NCBI RefSeq assembly: GCF_002140715.2
Contig: NZ_NGLE02000001.1
Location: 2,384,001 to 2,448,000 of the forward strand
DNA length: 64,000 nucleotides
Source: Enterococcus sp. 4G2_DIV0659
GTDB lineage: Bacteria; Bacillota; Bacilli; Lactobacillales; Enterococcaceae
Reading direction: 5' to 3'
In this document: in pieces, positions 38,816-47,920 of the stretch
Numbering within the stretch: the stretch's first letter is position 1
Layout of the letters: each line of letters begins with the position of its first letter
Translations under genes and position numbers: made by a program
The notes under the pieces: generated by a model
What the model saw: the letters and a program-made list of their open reading frames with translations, nothing else
Databases searched by the model: none
Told to the model about the DNA's origin: nothing

Positions 38816-39676
38816 ATGTCTAAATTTTCTCCATGTTTATGGTTTGACGGAAAAGTAGAAGAAGCAGCAGAGTTTTATGTAAATGCGTTTGAACAAGGCA
38901 AAATCAATAAAGTTGATTACTATGTCGATAGTGAGCATCAACCCAAAGGCTCTGTATTGACGGTTTCGCTAACACTTGCAGGACAAGAAATTATTTTGTT
39001 AAATGGCGGACCAGAGTTTGCGTTTACGCCAGCAATTTCTTTCTTTGTAGAATGTGAAACAGAAGAACAAATTAACAAGTTGTGGGAAACCTTAAGTCAT
39101 AATGGAGAAGTATTGATGGAATTTGGGGAATATCCATTCAGTAAAAAATATGGGTGGTTGAATGATCAATATGGTGTCTCATGGCAATTAGTTTTAGGCG
39201 ATAAACCACAGTCAATTGCGCCTAGCTTTTTATTTACTGGAAACCAATTTGGCAAAGCAGAAGAAGCGATGAATCAGTGGATCGACATTTTTGGTGACGG
39301 CAATGTAGAATATGTCCAAAAAAATCCAGATGGTACTGTCGCCCAAGCATTATTTACAATGCATGGTCAGCCATTTCGGGTGATGGATAGTGGTGAGGCA
39401 CATGATTTCACCTTTACGATGGCGACGTCTTTTTATGTCTATTGCAAAGATCAATCAGAAATTGATCGATTGTGGGATGCAGTCACTGTAAAAGGGAAAG
39501 AATGGCCGTGTGGTTGGATGGAAGATGAGTATGGTGTTTGCTGGCAAACTGTTACAACGGATATGGAGGAACTACTTGATAATTCGGATCCAGATCGAGC
39601 ATATCGTGTGATGCAGGAATTGTATAAGATGAAACGGATTGATATAGCTGCTTTGAGGAAAGCGTATGAAGGATAG
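38816..39676 (+). CDS. Tandem VOC/PhnB-like protein
   Basis: 286 residues with two glyoxalase/PhnB-like (3-dmu-9_3-mt) domains: residues 1-140 and 141-260, each beginning with an FSPCLWFDGKVEEAAEF- or FLFTGNQFGKAEEAM-like segment and ending with YGWLNDQYGVSWQ or CGWMEDEYGVCWQ. The function of this group is unknown; a metal-dependent enzyme is inferred. It is monocistronic after rtcB. Confidence 0.88.
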   Translation: MSKFSPCLWFDGKVEEAAEFYVNAFEQGKINKVDYYVDSEHQPKGSVLTVSLTLAGQEIILLNGGPEFAFTPAISFFVECETEEQINKLWETLSHNGEVLMEFGEYPFSKKYGWLNDQYGVSWQLVLGDKPQSIAPSFLFTGNQFGKAEEAMNQWIDIFGDGNVEYVQKNPDGTVAQALFTMHGQPFRVMDSGEAHDFTFTMATSFYVYCKDQSEIDRLWDAVTVKGKEWPCGWMEDEYGVCWQTVTTDMEELLDNSDPDRAYRVMQELYKMKRIDIAALRKAYEG

Positions 39677-39699
39677 GTTAGGACAGAAACCTATTTTAT

Positions 39700-39818
39700 A
39701 GGGGCCTAGGACATAGCGCTAAAAATTATATCTTAGACCCCCACAAATCGAATAAACGGCTAGAGCAGAAGCGCTCCCTTTCTTGGGACTGAACGCTTCT
39801 GTCCTAGCCGTTTTTATT
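39700..39818. terminator. Terminator plus hairpin of dispersed family B
   Basis: Two hairpins: GGGGCCTAGGACATA with TATCTTAGACCCC (39700-39740), then AAACGGCTAG and CAGAAGCG pairing with CGCTTCTG and CTAGCCGTTT (39753-39815). The second ends in five T and lies between the convergent VOC and fni genes. The first with its flank ATCGAATAAACG is the reverse complement relative of the element at 22365. Confidence 0.8.
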
Positions 39819-40860
39819 TACTTCTCTTAGCAAATCGCTGATAAGCAATCCCACGGCTTTCACACCAATGAATAATCTCGCCAGAAAAAATAATATCTGT
39901 TGTCGTAAGTTCAGCCGTTGTTTTCTTCCCGAGCAATGTGTACAACATTTGAAGTTCCTCTTCCCATTGGCGAAAAAGTTCGATTGTTTCATCTACCCCG
40001 TTTGTCATCAAATGATTTAAAATAGTGCCAGCAATTCCCACACTTTTAGCTCCTAAACTAAGTGCTTTGACGATATCCAGTGATTGTCGCACGCCGCCAG
40101 AAGCTAAAACCGTCAAATCACGCTGCCAATTCATCGATTCTAAGAGTGAAATCACCGTTGATTGTCCCCAATCAGTTAAAAAGTCCAATTCTCTTTTCTT
40201 CCGACGAGCATTTTCAATTTGAGTAAAACTTGTGCCGCCTTGACCGCTGACATCAACAGCTTTTACACCACGCTGGATTAATTGTTCAATCGTTTCACTG
40301 CTCATGCCAAAACCAACTTCTTTAACGATTACAGGAACAGATAAGTGAGCGACAATATCTTCAATAGTATCCAACCAGCCATGAAAATCACGATCTCCTT
40401 CTGGCATCACTAACTCTTGCGGAATATTCACATGAATTTGTAGTCCATCGGCTTGAAAAAGGTCAACAGCTCTTTTAGCTTCTTCCAAAGAAAGACCAGC
40501 GCCTATATTGGTTAAGATGATCCCATTTGGATTTTCTTTCCGCATGATTTGGTAGGTTTCAGCTAAATCAGAATCTTTTAACGCTGCATTGACCGAGCCA
40601 GTTGCCACCATTACACCGGTTTCTCTAGCAATGATTCCCAATTGTTGATTGATGTCTTTTGCACGTGCGCTACCACCAGTCATAGCATTGATATAAAATG
40701 GTTGTTTAAAGGTGAAATTAAGAAAAGAAGTAGAGATATCGACCTCTTCTGTGGCTATTTCCGAAAATGAATGGTGAACAAAACGGATTTGATCAAAGTC
40801 ATTAGTCTTTTCTTTATGAAAGGCTTTTGCTAAAGAGAGGTGTTCATCTTTTCGATTCAT
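39814..40860 (-). CDS. fni: Type 2 isopentenyl-diphosphate delta-isomerase
   Basis: 348 residues. FMN- and NADPH-dependent isomerase interconverting IPP and DMAPP. FNAMTGGS-type segment [31 protein letters not shown] and [19 protein letters not shown] for FMN phosphate binding are visible. The ATG at 40860 (AGCAGGAAC upstream) is chosen over an earlier in-frame ATG at 40890. It overlaps the end of pmk by 17 bases. Last gene of the mevalonate operon. Confidence 0.95.
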   Translation of the reverse strand: MNRKDEHLSLAKAFHKEKTNDFDQIRFVHHSFSEIATEEVDISTSFLNFTFKQPFYINAMTGGSARAKDINQQLGIIARETGVMVATGSVNAALKDSDLAETYQIMRKENPNGIILTNIGAGLSLEEAKRAVDLFQADGLQIHVNIPQELVMPEGDRDFHGWLDTIEDIVAHLSVPVIVKEVGFGMSSETIEQLIQRGVKAVDVSGQGGTSFTQIENARRKKRELDFLTDWGQSTVISLLESMNWQRDLTVLASGGVRQSLDIVKALSLGAKSVGIAGTILNHLMTNGVDETIELFRQWEEELQMLYTLLGKKTTAELTTTDIIFSGEIIHWCESRGIAYQRFAKRSK

Positions 40861-41941
40861 CTTGTTCCTGCTTTCCGTAAAAATATACATGTAATGGTAA
40901 AGGCGTGATTCCTTCTTTTTCCCAAGAGCTCATTAAAGGCAAAATGCCCGATTTTTGTTTGAATAAAACAATACCGCAATCGCCACCACCTGCACCAGAG
41001 GACTTAGCTGAACCGCCATATTGCTCAGCTAAATTACATAGTTTTTTCAATGCAGGCGTTTCGATTATAACACCAGTAATTGATGTTAATTGTTGGAGTA
41101 GTTGGCGATTTTTTTGAATTTGTGTTTGGATTAAAGAGATATTGTCTGTATAAAACCCTGAAATCATTGTTTCAACGCAGTGTTTGCTTTGTTGAAGAAA
41201 TTCTTGATAGGCGGTTTCTTGGCTGTCTCTTGATTGGTGAACTTGATCCACTAAATCAGAGGTAGAAGCTGGACTGCCCGTCCAACCAATCAATAGCCGT
41301 AGTTTTTTAGGAACAGGTAATGGCTGGATCATTAAATTTGGCCAAGTTGCTTGCAGTAAAGCTGTCAAGGCTTGTTTTTGAACTTGTTCCTTGACCCATT
41401 GATGATCGAAGGTCGAAAAAGCAATCCAACCGCCATAGCAACTTGCTGCGATATCTCCACAAGAACCATTTCCTTGCACTTCTAAATGAGCTAATGCAGA
41501 TAGTTTGAATATTTCTTCTTCTTTTATCTTTAAATCATAAAAAAGACTTAATGCTCTGACGGTTGCAACTGTCACAGCACCACTGGAACCTAACCCGTAT
41601 TTTCGCCCCGTTGAATTGTCCAGCTCGCTGGTAACTTTCAAGTGATAAAAAGATAGTTCTTTGTGCTGTTCTTGAGCATATAGTTCAGTTAGACGAATGG
41701 CAGCCAGTACATAGTGAAAGGGATTTTCTCGAATATCTAGAACGAGTTTATTATTTCGTCTTGTCCAGTGTACCGGCAACGAGCTGAATTGAGCAGATTG
41801 AATGCTGCCCACATTTTCTGCGGATTCAAGTGTGACAGTCACAAATTGATCTACAGCAACAATAATTGCTGGATGTCCAGGTTCGACAACGGCATATTCG
41901 CCAGCGATAAACAGTTTACCTGGTGTGGAAACTTCTATCAT
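40844..41941 (-). CDS. pmk: Phosphomevalonate kinase
   Basis: 365 residues, GHMP kinase. N-terminal [19 protein letters not shown], the phosphate loop [15 protein letters not shown] and the C-terminal [13 protein letters not shown]. It phosphorylates mevalonate 5-phosphate to the diphosphate. Four-base overlap with mvaD shows translational coupling. Also called mvaK2. Confidence 0.95.
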   Translation of the reverse strand: MIEVSTPGKLFIAGEYAVVEPGHPAIIVAVDQFVTVTLESAENVGSIQSAQFSSLPVHWTRRNNKLVLDIRENPFHYVLAAIRLTELYAQEQHKELSFYHLKVTSELDNSTGRKYGLGSSGAVTVATVRALSLFYDLKIKEEEIFKLSALAHLEVQGNGSCGDIAASCYGGWIAFSTFDHQWVKEQVQKQALTALLQATWPNLMIQPLPVPKKLRLLIGWTGSPASTSDLVDQVHQSRDSQETAYQEFLQQSKHCVETMISGFYTDNISLIQTQIQKNRQLLQQLTSITGVIIETPALKKLCNLAEQYGGSAKSSGAGGGDCGIVLFKQKSGILPLMSSWEKEGITPLPLHVYFYGKQEQDESKR

Positions 41942-42936
41942 TTTTCTTCCAACCTTTCTAGAGGAATCAACGCAATTTCTGGTCCTGCATAAGCTGTGAT
42001 TAGTTGTTTTTCAGATAGATGCTCTGCTAAAAACTGCGTTAACGCAGTTACATTTTTCTTTTCTACTAAAATTTTAACATTTGGACCTGCATCCATTGTA
42101 AAGTAGCAGGGCAGACCTTGTTGGCGAGCTGTACGCACTAATTGCATGACGTTCAAGCTTTCAGGTGACCAATAAGTAAATGGCGGCACAGCAGCTAATG
42201 TAGTTCCGTGCATGCGAAGCCCATTCGCTTCGGTAACTTCTCCTAATCTTATGAAATCTTTTTCTAAGATAGCTTGTTTTGCTGTTTCCAGATCAGTGTC
42301 AATTGTTTCAAGCCAACCTGAGTAAAAGCTCGATGTTTCAACGGTGCGCCTCATACCATCTCGACTGGAAATATCTTTTACGCCATCATCAACTAGAACA
42401 AATACCATCGCTAATTCGTCTTCCCATTTATTGGAAGGAATCTGTTGAGCAAATGAGTTCTGATTGGAATCTCCTTTTTGCCATTCAGAAAATCCTCCAA
42501 AAATACTACGGCAAGCAGAGCCCGAACCCCGTCTTGCTAAGCGAGAGAGCTCTGTTTTGCTCAAGTGCAAATTTAAAGCTACACTACATGCACCAGCTAA
42601 AGCAGCTAAACCACTAGCAGAAGAAGCCAGACCAGCTGCGGTTGGTACAAAATTTTGGCTCTCAACTTTAGCGAAGAGTGATATATTTTGTTGCTGACGA
42701 ACAAGATCTAAAAATTTAGAAATTTTAGCTGTCTGTTTAAGGTCTTGCTTTTTTCCATCTAAAAAAAATGTATCTTCAGTCAGTGCTTCACCGAAATAGA
42801 CACTTGTTTCAGTGTAAAACGCATCTAAGGTTAAAGAAAGACTACTATTCATTGGTAGTATCAATTGTTCATCTTTTTTGCCCCAATATTTGATTAAAGC
42901 AATATTTGTGTAAGCTCGTGCTTTTCCAGCGTACAT
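41938..42936 (-). CDS. mvaD: Diphosphomevalonate decarboxylase
   Basis: 332 residues, GHMP kinase. NIALIKYWGKKDEQLILP at the N-terminus, the VPTAAGLASSASGLAAL phosphate loop, SGSACRSIFGGFSEW, and TMDAGPNVKIL at the C-terminus. It produces isopentenyl diphosphate. ATG overlaps the end of mvk by one base. Confidence 0.96.
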   Translation of the reverse strand: MYAGKARAYTNIALIKYWGKKDEQLILPMNSSLSLTLDAFYTETSVYFGEALTEDTFFLDGKKQDLKQTAKISKFLDLVRQQQNISLFAKVESQNFVPTAAGLASSASGLAALAGACSVALNLHLSKTELSRLARRGSGSACRSIFGGFSEWQKGDSNQNSFAQQIPSNKWEDELAMVFVLVDDGVKDISSRDGMRRTVETSSFYSGWLETIDTDLETAKQAILEKDFIRLGEVTEANGLRMHGTTLAAVPPFTYWSPESLNVMQLVRTARQQGLPCYFTMDAGPNVKILVEKKNVTALTQFLAEHLSEKQLITAYAGPEIALIPLERLEEK

Positions 42937-43880
42937 TAATTTTTCACTCCTAATGATTGAATCCAGGTTGCTACAGCACCAGCAGATTCTAACGATACGG
43001 CGATTTTTTCAGCGTTGTTTTTAGAATCAGTTAAAGCAATCATACAACCGCCGCGTCCACCACCAGTTAATTTTGCGCCTAAAGCGCCATTTTTTCGCGC
43101 TGTTTGGATCAGATTGTCCAATTGTTCATTACTAACAGTCAATGCCTCTAGCTGTTCTTGTGCTTGATTCATAATCTGTCCTAAAGCACGACAATCATCT
43201 GCTAAAATCGCTTGTTTAGCAAGAACAGTCAATCGACCTAGTTCACTGATGTGTTGTGAAGTGCTTTCTTTGTCTTCTTCAAATAAGTGAGCGACATCGC
43301 TAACTGCTTCTCTAGTCTGGCCTTTGATACCTGTGTCAGCAACAATCAAATAAGCATTTGACACATTCATCGGAAAGCTTTCTAAGGGTTGTCCTTTTAT
43401 GAAAAATAGTGGTTCATGTCCACTGGTAGCTGCTGCATCAATGCCGCTAGGGTTACCGTGAGCAATTTTTTCCGCACGATTTACCAAAGACAACAACGTT
43501 TCTGATGGACAGGTAACGTCAAAATAATCATATAGTGCACGTACGATAGATACTGCGACCGCCGCACTTGATCCCATACCACGTTCGGCAGGAATTGTGC
43601 TAGTGATGGTAATATCAAGAGAGACTTTTTCTTGCTGAAGCGCCAGCAATGTTTGTTTAACTACTTCTTTGACACTATTTAAACGCTGAGGAGCTTTTGC
43701 AAGCTCGCCAGAATAATATTGACAATGTAAAGTCAAGACAGAATTTGGAACAACCGTTGTTGAGAGAGCAGTTGCCCGAAAAGGAAAAGCAATTGCTGGT
43801 TTGCCATACACGACTGAATGTTCACCTAACAAAATGATTTTCCCTGTTGCTTGACCATGACCGATGTTTTCTTTATTCAT
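42936..43880 (-). CDS. mvk: Mevalonate kinase
   Basis: 314 residues, GHMP kinase. GKIILLGEHSVVYGKPAIA, the phosphate loop PAERGMGSSAAVAVSIV and the C-terminal KLTGGGRGGCMIAL. Also called mvaK1. First committed kinase of the operon. The start codon at 43880 leaves a 20-base gap to the Tct-type permease gene, so the transporter and the mevalonate genes probably share a transcript. Its ribosome-binding site (GAAGGGC) is weak. Confidence 0.96.
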   Translation of the reverse strand: MNKENIGHGQATGKIILLGEHSVVYGKPAIAFPFRATALSTTVVPNSVLTLHCQYYSGELAKAPQRLNSVKEVVKQTLLALQQEKVSLDITITSTIPAERGMGSSAAVAVSIVRALYDYFDVTCPSETLLSLVNRAEKIAHGNPSGIDAAATSGHEPLFFIKGQPLESFPMNVSNAYLIVADTGIKGQTREAVSDVAHLFEEDKESTSQHISELGRLTVLAKQAILADDCRALGQIMNQAQEQLEALTVSNEQLDNLIQTARKNGALGAKLTGGGRGGCMIALTDSKNNAEKIAVSLESAGAVATWIQSLGVKN

Positions 43881-43900
43881 TTTACTAACAGCCCTTCGTT

Positions 43901-45254
43901 TTAAAAAATCAGATGGGTTGTAATCCATGGTGCAGCGTAGAGAATCATAAATTGAACACCATAATTGACGCCCATTTTATTTAGAGTACCACAAACGATT
44001 CCTACCAGCAAAACACCAAAAATATTGATCAAACCAGCATCCATGTACGCTAATAATAAAATAAACCCAATAAATAAACCAAGTATTGCTTCATGTGGAA
44101 TTTTTTTCAAAACAAAAGCGGTCATCTGACGAGCATATTTCATTGCGATAAAATAAGTGATAGCAGAAGCGATGATTCCTGCAAAAAGAATGGCAAAAAC
44201 AAATTCACCAGTGCTTAATAAATGATGAATATTACGATCTAAGGTAAAAACAGGCGGCGCATTGAACAGGGCATTTGCAGGCCCCACAGCTACAGGTGAT
44301 AACGGGATTCCTAAAGCAATTAGTGGAATGATCACGCCGGAAAGATATGTTGCATGAGATAATGCACTCATCGAAGTGATCGCCATACTTGCTTTTTTCA
44401 CAGGATCTTTTTCTTTATTTGCGACAGCTTCACCAAATAAAATCGTTAAACCGACTGGACTTAAAAAGAACAAAAAGTTGGAAAGCAAAGAGACGATTAC
44501 GCTTGTGCTAGCTTCTTTTTTCGTAATTGTTTGAAATGGATGGAGCAAGGCTTGTGTATCATCAACTTTATTTAAACGTATGTTATTTTCTTCCTGTCTA
44601 GGTAGAGTATCTCTACTTTGTTTATTTAATAAACCTAGCAGTGAAACGAGTAAGGGACCAATTGTGATTCCTAAAAAGAAAGAGACGGTTACATTTTTCT
44701 CTTGTGGAACGGCTCCAACGCCCCAGTATAAATAGCGCAGACCTTGAAAAAGTAACCCAAGAGGAATGATACTGATTAATGCTAGTAATTTATTTTTCCC
44801 GATCAAAGATAAAAAGATCGCACCGAAAACAAATAATAAAGGAGCATACTCTTTTACTGAATCTGAGAATGGTGCCAAAATGTTGGCTAACAGTAAGCTG
44901 ACCGGTATGGCAATGGCTGTTCCAATAATAGAACCTGTGGCCATTTTTTTTATACTGATTGCCGCCATTCCTCGCTCTTTTAAATATAATGCGTGTTCGA
45001 TCATCGGCGTAGACATTACACCACCTGGCAAGCCAACCAAGGCTGTTGGAATAGCATTCATCAAGTTTAACGTAATAATCGCTGAGATAAAGAAGGTTAA
45101 GACAACAATCGGTTGAACACCTGCTAAAACGACGGCTAATGTAACTGGCATCAAAACAGACGTCTCATCGGTACCCGGAACAAAACCGATAAATGTATAA
45201 AGCAACTGCGCCTAAAACAGCTAGAAGCATTTGAAAGAGTAATCCAGTATCCAT
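43901..45254 (-). pseudogene. TctA-family permease with a frameshift near the N-terminus
   Basis: A 434-codon frame (from 45205) carries the TctA permease: VPGTDETSVLMPVTLAVVLA, VGLPGGVMSTPMIEHAL and about ten membrane segments. The true start is ATG 45254, behind GGAGGAGG, encoding MDTGLLFQMLLAVLGAV; this frame then runs into a stop after 28 codons. Joining the two frames needs a one-base shift in GCAGTTGCTTTATACA at about 45208. The protein without its first 15-20 residues would lack its first membrane helix. It may be a real mutation, programmed shift or sequencing error. TctA proteins import carboxylates, often citrate. Confidence 0.8.
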
Positions 45255-45481
45255 CAGTTATCCTCCTCCTCAATCACTGTTCGTTTGGGCTTGATTAAAA
45301 ATGTACTGATAATAAAACCAAGAACAGCGCCTCCCAGCCCAAAAAACAATTGTTTTGTAGTATCTTGTGCAGGCGCTAAAAAAAAACTCCCCATAGTTGT
45401 CACGCTGCAAATAGCAATAGCTATAATCAAATCTTTTAAATCAACTAGGTCGCCCCAAAGTTCAATAAGATTTTTTTTCAT
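45254..45481 (-). CDS. Small membrane partner of the TctA-like permease
   Basis: 75 residues, two membrane helices (about 16-36 and 44-62) with a basic C-terminus. Its stop overlaps the ATG of the TctA-like gene (ATGA type), so the two are coupled. It takes the place of TctB but is half its size. AAGGAGG lies before ATG 45481; the longer frame to 45568 continues into the 5' untranslated region. No solute-binding TctC gene is visible. Confidence 0.75.
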   Translation of the reverse strand: MKKNLIELWGDLVDLKDLIIAIAICSVTTMGSFFLAPAQDTTKQLFFGLGGAVLGFIISTFLIKPKRTVIEEEDN

Positions 45482-45605
45482 TGACAAATCCTCCTTAAAA
45501 TGATGAAGCTTTGCGTAATGTAGGGTTTGAACAAAAATGAACGGATGAATGGTTCTTGCAATCACCACCGCTTTTTTTAGACAGAACCATAACGCGTTGT
45601 GCTAA

Positions 45606-45622
45606 TTGAGAATAATTCTCAA
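45606..45622. promoter_or_regulatory. Fur-like palindrome upstream of the Tct/mevalonate operon
   Basis: TTGAGAATAATTCTCAA is a perfect 8-1-8 inverted repeat; the inner TGAGAAT-A-ATTCTCA has the 7-1-7 layout of Fur-family boxes (TGATAAT-N-ATTATCA). It lies about 125 bases upstream of the first gene and overlaps the likely promoter region. The leader between them can form an ATGGTTCT/AGAACCAT hairpin (45551-45592). Confidence 0.5.
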
Positions 45623-45723
45623 CTTATGTTAGTTTACCAAAAAAAGACATGAAGTAAAATTTTTAGATTCTGTTTAAGTAAAAAATTAACTTCTTTTTAA
45701 CTTAGTCATGAAAAAACGCTAAA

Positions 45724-45778
45724 ATAAGCCGCCATTCGTAAAAATCCAAAAGTAATTTTTGTGAATGGCAGCTTATCC
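45724..45778 (-). terminator. Terminator of qnr-like gene, dispersed hairpin family A
   Basis: ATAAGCCGCCATTCGTAAAAAT pairs with ATTTTTGTGAATGGCAGCTTAT-like arm with wobble pairs. In minus orientation TTTT follows. It is homologous to the hairpin at 23671 with compensating changes. Confidence 0.75.
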
Positions 45779-45800
45779 ATTGGTAGTAAATGAATGGCGA

Positions 45801-46436
45801 CTAATCTTCAATAATTAACCCTAAACCAGCAGCAATTGTTATCGCTTGTTCTTGAGTAACGATCAACCCTTTTAGTAATTCTTTTGAAAACGCAATTTTT
45901 TCAAAAGTCGTTTTAGTGAAATCCATGCCAGCTAATTTAGTATGGAACCAATTACTCCCTGTGAGTGAGCATTGTTCAAACAACAGATTGTTCCAACTTA
46001 CTTCAACAAATTCGGTATCGTTCAAACTAGTCTCCTTAAAAGTAACGACCTTTTGATTGGTTACACTAAAGGAAGAATAATCAGCTAAACAATCTTCAAA
46101 TAGACAATCTCTTAAATAACTCTCGGCAAAATTGGTTCCCGTTAATTTACATTGGCGAAAATGGACTTGATGGAAACTGGCGCCAATCCACTCTGTATTG
46201 GAAAAATCACAATGATCGAAGAGGACATTACTGCATTCAAAACGTTCTAGGTGATTCCGATTCATCGTTAATTTATCAAAGTGACATTCTCGAAAAACTA
46301 GATTTCGGACATCTTGATAACTTAAATCTTGTTCTTTTACAGCTAATCCTTCAATAATGATTTCGTCATCAATAGAAATGAAATCAGTTTCGGTCAGTTT
46401 TGGTAGTAAAGGTGCTACAGGTTTTTTGATTTTCAT
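45801..46436 (-). CDS. Qnr-like pentapeptide repeat protein
   Basis: 211 residues, almost entirely pentapeptide repeats of the A(D/N)LXX type (SNVLFDHCDFSNTEWIGASF, CKLTGTNFAES, CLFEDCLADYSSF), forming a right-handed beta-helix that mimics DNA. It matches the length and repeat layout of the chromosomal EfsQnr protein of E. faecalis, which protects gyrase from fluoroquinolones and has the same neighbours (mevalonate genes). The protective function is inferred. GGAGGTTT lies before the ATG. Confidence 0.85.
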   Translation of the reverse strand: MKIKKPVAPLLPKLTETDFISIDDEIIIEGLAVKEQDLSYQDVRNLVFRECHFDKLTMNRNHLERFECSNVLFDHCDFSNTEWIGASFHQVHFRQCKLTGTNFAESYLRDCLFEDCLADYSSFSVTNQKVVTFKETSLNDTEFVEVSWNNLLFEQCSLTGSNWFHTKLAGMDFTKTTFEKIAFSKELLKGLIVTQEQAITIAAGLGLIIED

Positions 46437-46474
46437 AAATAAACCTCCAAGTAATAATGCTAGACTAGCTAAAG

Positions 46475-47533
46475 TTATTCTGTTTCTTGATCTAAATTTT
46501 CATTTAGTTGGTAAGCACGGTTGTAAAAAGTTAAACAAGTAGTTAACACAAAAGCACCTAAAAGTCCTAAAAGACTACCCAAGACGATCCCAATCAAACG
46601 ATAATTCAGCAAACTCACTAAATATTGTGGGCGAGCCAAATTAGCAAGCAATAAGGACATTGGTGTCGTGAAACAATTTGCGATTGTATAATTTCTTTTG
46701 ATGAAAAATTCCACCATTATAAAAAAGAAACAAATCAATAAAATGGTTTCTAACGAAGTAAAGGAAATGTTTAATAAAAAAGCCGCAATCAATAACCCGA
46801 TCATCGTGCCGAAAATTCTCTGAACATTTCGCTGCATGATTGCCCGCAAGTTATCTCCTTGCAAAACTGCAGCACACGAGACAACCATCCAGTAAGCATT
46901 TGTTAAGTGCAAGGACTGACTAATATAAGTTGCTAGAAATAAAATAGCTGCATAATGTAAAGCATCAAGTAAAGCCGCTGGATCTGTATAAAGGCGCTCT
47001 TGTAAAGAAATTTTCTTTTGAGGAATAGCAGTTTCTCCTTCCACCAGATATAAAACAACTGCAACTACAAGAGAAGTTACAATTCCTAACAATACATAGC
47101 TCATCATTATAGGAATGTGTGCTAATGGAATTTTAGTACCACTCCCCATTGCGGTGACCATAACAATAAAAAAAGCCCCAGGTTTGGCAATTTTGTACAA
47201 GCGAAAAATAATCCGAGCAAAAAATGAAACCAAAGCAATTGCAATTGGAATCATCCAAGGAATGTGGGTACTAAGAACACCAATAAGGTTACCACAAAAT
47301 AAAAAAGCCCCAACAGCACTTAAATGAATCAAGAGTTCCTTTAATGGAAGTGTTTGGTAATAAAGGAATGTAAAAATGCCAAGTGAGCCAAAACTTCCAA
47401 TCAATAAATTGTTAGAAAAGTAACCAATAAATAATGGTACGGCCATGCAGATCCCAGCACCAATCAGGCGTAATGGTGCTTTTTTAGGTTTATTAAATAC
47501 AATTAATTCTTTGAAAAAAGATGAATGATTCAT
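46475..47533 (-). CDS. FUSC family membrane protein
   Basis: 352 residues with about ten membrane segments in two similar halves, the FUSC/YccS-type arrangement (LTNAYWMVVSCAAVLQGDN; RNVQRIFGTMIGLLIAAFLL). Related proteins (AaeB, YhcP) export aromatic acids; the substrate here is unknown. It is followed by the Qnr-like gene 38 bases on and is probably in one operon. Starts with ATG behind GGAGG. Confidence 0.85.
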   Translation of the reverse strand: MNHSSFFKELIVFNKPKKAPLRLIGAGICMAVPLFIGYFSNNLLIGSFGSLGIFTFLYYQTLPLKELLIHLSAVGAFLFCGNLIGVLSTHIPWMIPIAIALVSFFARIIFRLYKIAKPGAFFIVMVTAMGSGTKIPLAHIPIMMSYVLLGIVTSLVVAVVLYLVEGETAIPQKKISLQERLYTDPAALLDALHYAAILFLATYISQSLHLTNAYWMVVSCAAVLQGDNLRAIMQRNVQRIFGTMIGLLIAAFLLNISFTSLETILLICFFFIMVEFFIKRNYTIANCFTTPMSLLLANLARPQYLVSLLNYRLIGIVLGSLLGLLGAFVLTTCLTFYNRAYQLNENLDQETE

Positions 47534-47814
47534 CTAAATCCTCCTTTTTCTGATGTTTATTCGTTGCAAAAAAAACGTTGTTCCAAAACAAACGTGGGTT
47601 AACGACATTTGTTGAGAAGTAAAAAACAATGTGAAGTAATTAGGGTTTAAAAATTGATGATGATGACGTCATTTTTAGTTTTTCAATGACCACTACTAAT
47701 CTAACATACTTTTTTATAGGAAGACAACTGCTTTACAAAATGTTATTCTAAGAAACAACTTCTAATGAATGTATAATTTAATGATGCAGGGATTAAGAAA
47801 AAATAAGATTATTC

Positions 47815-47843
47815 TTGATTTTTTAATCTAAAAATTGTAAACT
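47815..47843 (+). promoter_or_regulatory. Predicted oppA promoter
   Basis: TTGATT, 17 bases, TAAACT. Transcription would start near 47850, giving a 70-base leader with AGGGAGG before ATG 47921. An alternative TATAAT lies at 47772. Confidence 0.5.
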
Positions 47844-47854
47844 ATACCTCAGAA

Positions 47855-47872
47855 CAATAAATAATTATTAAA
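47855..47872 (-). promoter_or_regulatory. Candidate RNA-guided TldR target site at the oppA start
   Basis: On the minus strand TTTAA (47872-47868) is followed by TAATTATT and then TATTG. The putative guide after the tldR scaffold (from 55630) reads TAATTATT then AGTTG. Identity is 8 of 8 in the seed and 11 of the first 13 bases. The site begins about 5 bases after the predicted transcription start, where a bound complex would block oppA. TTTAA is the putative TAM. Confidence 0.6.
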
Positions 47873-47920
47873 TTCTGATTTTTCAGAAAATACTTAGGGT
47901 CTTTTAGGGAGGAAAAAAGA

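Larger units (their letters stand above)
47534..47920. other. Regulatory region between FUSC gene and oppA
   Basis: 387 AT-rich bases with divergent promoters. It holds the oppA promoter, the candidate TldR target and the TGACGTCA palindrome near 47666. No gene is seen. Confidence 0.5.

Noticed and set aside
45482..45568. Longer start of the small Tct partner protein
   Set aside because: The extension is the leader with its hairpin; AAGGAGG fits ATG 45481.
47553..47561. GTTTATTCG near the FUSC start matches 9 bases of the tldR 3' flank
   Set aside because: It belongs to the dispersed repeat word CGTTTATTCGAT rather than to the end of a scaffold, and no sensible TAM or guide boundary fits.
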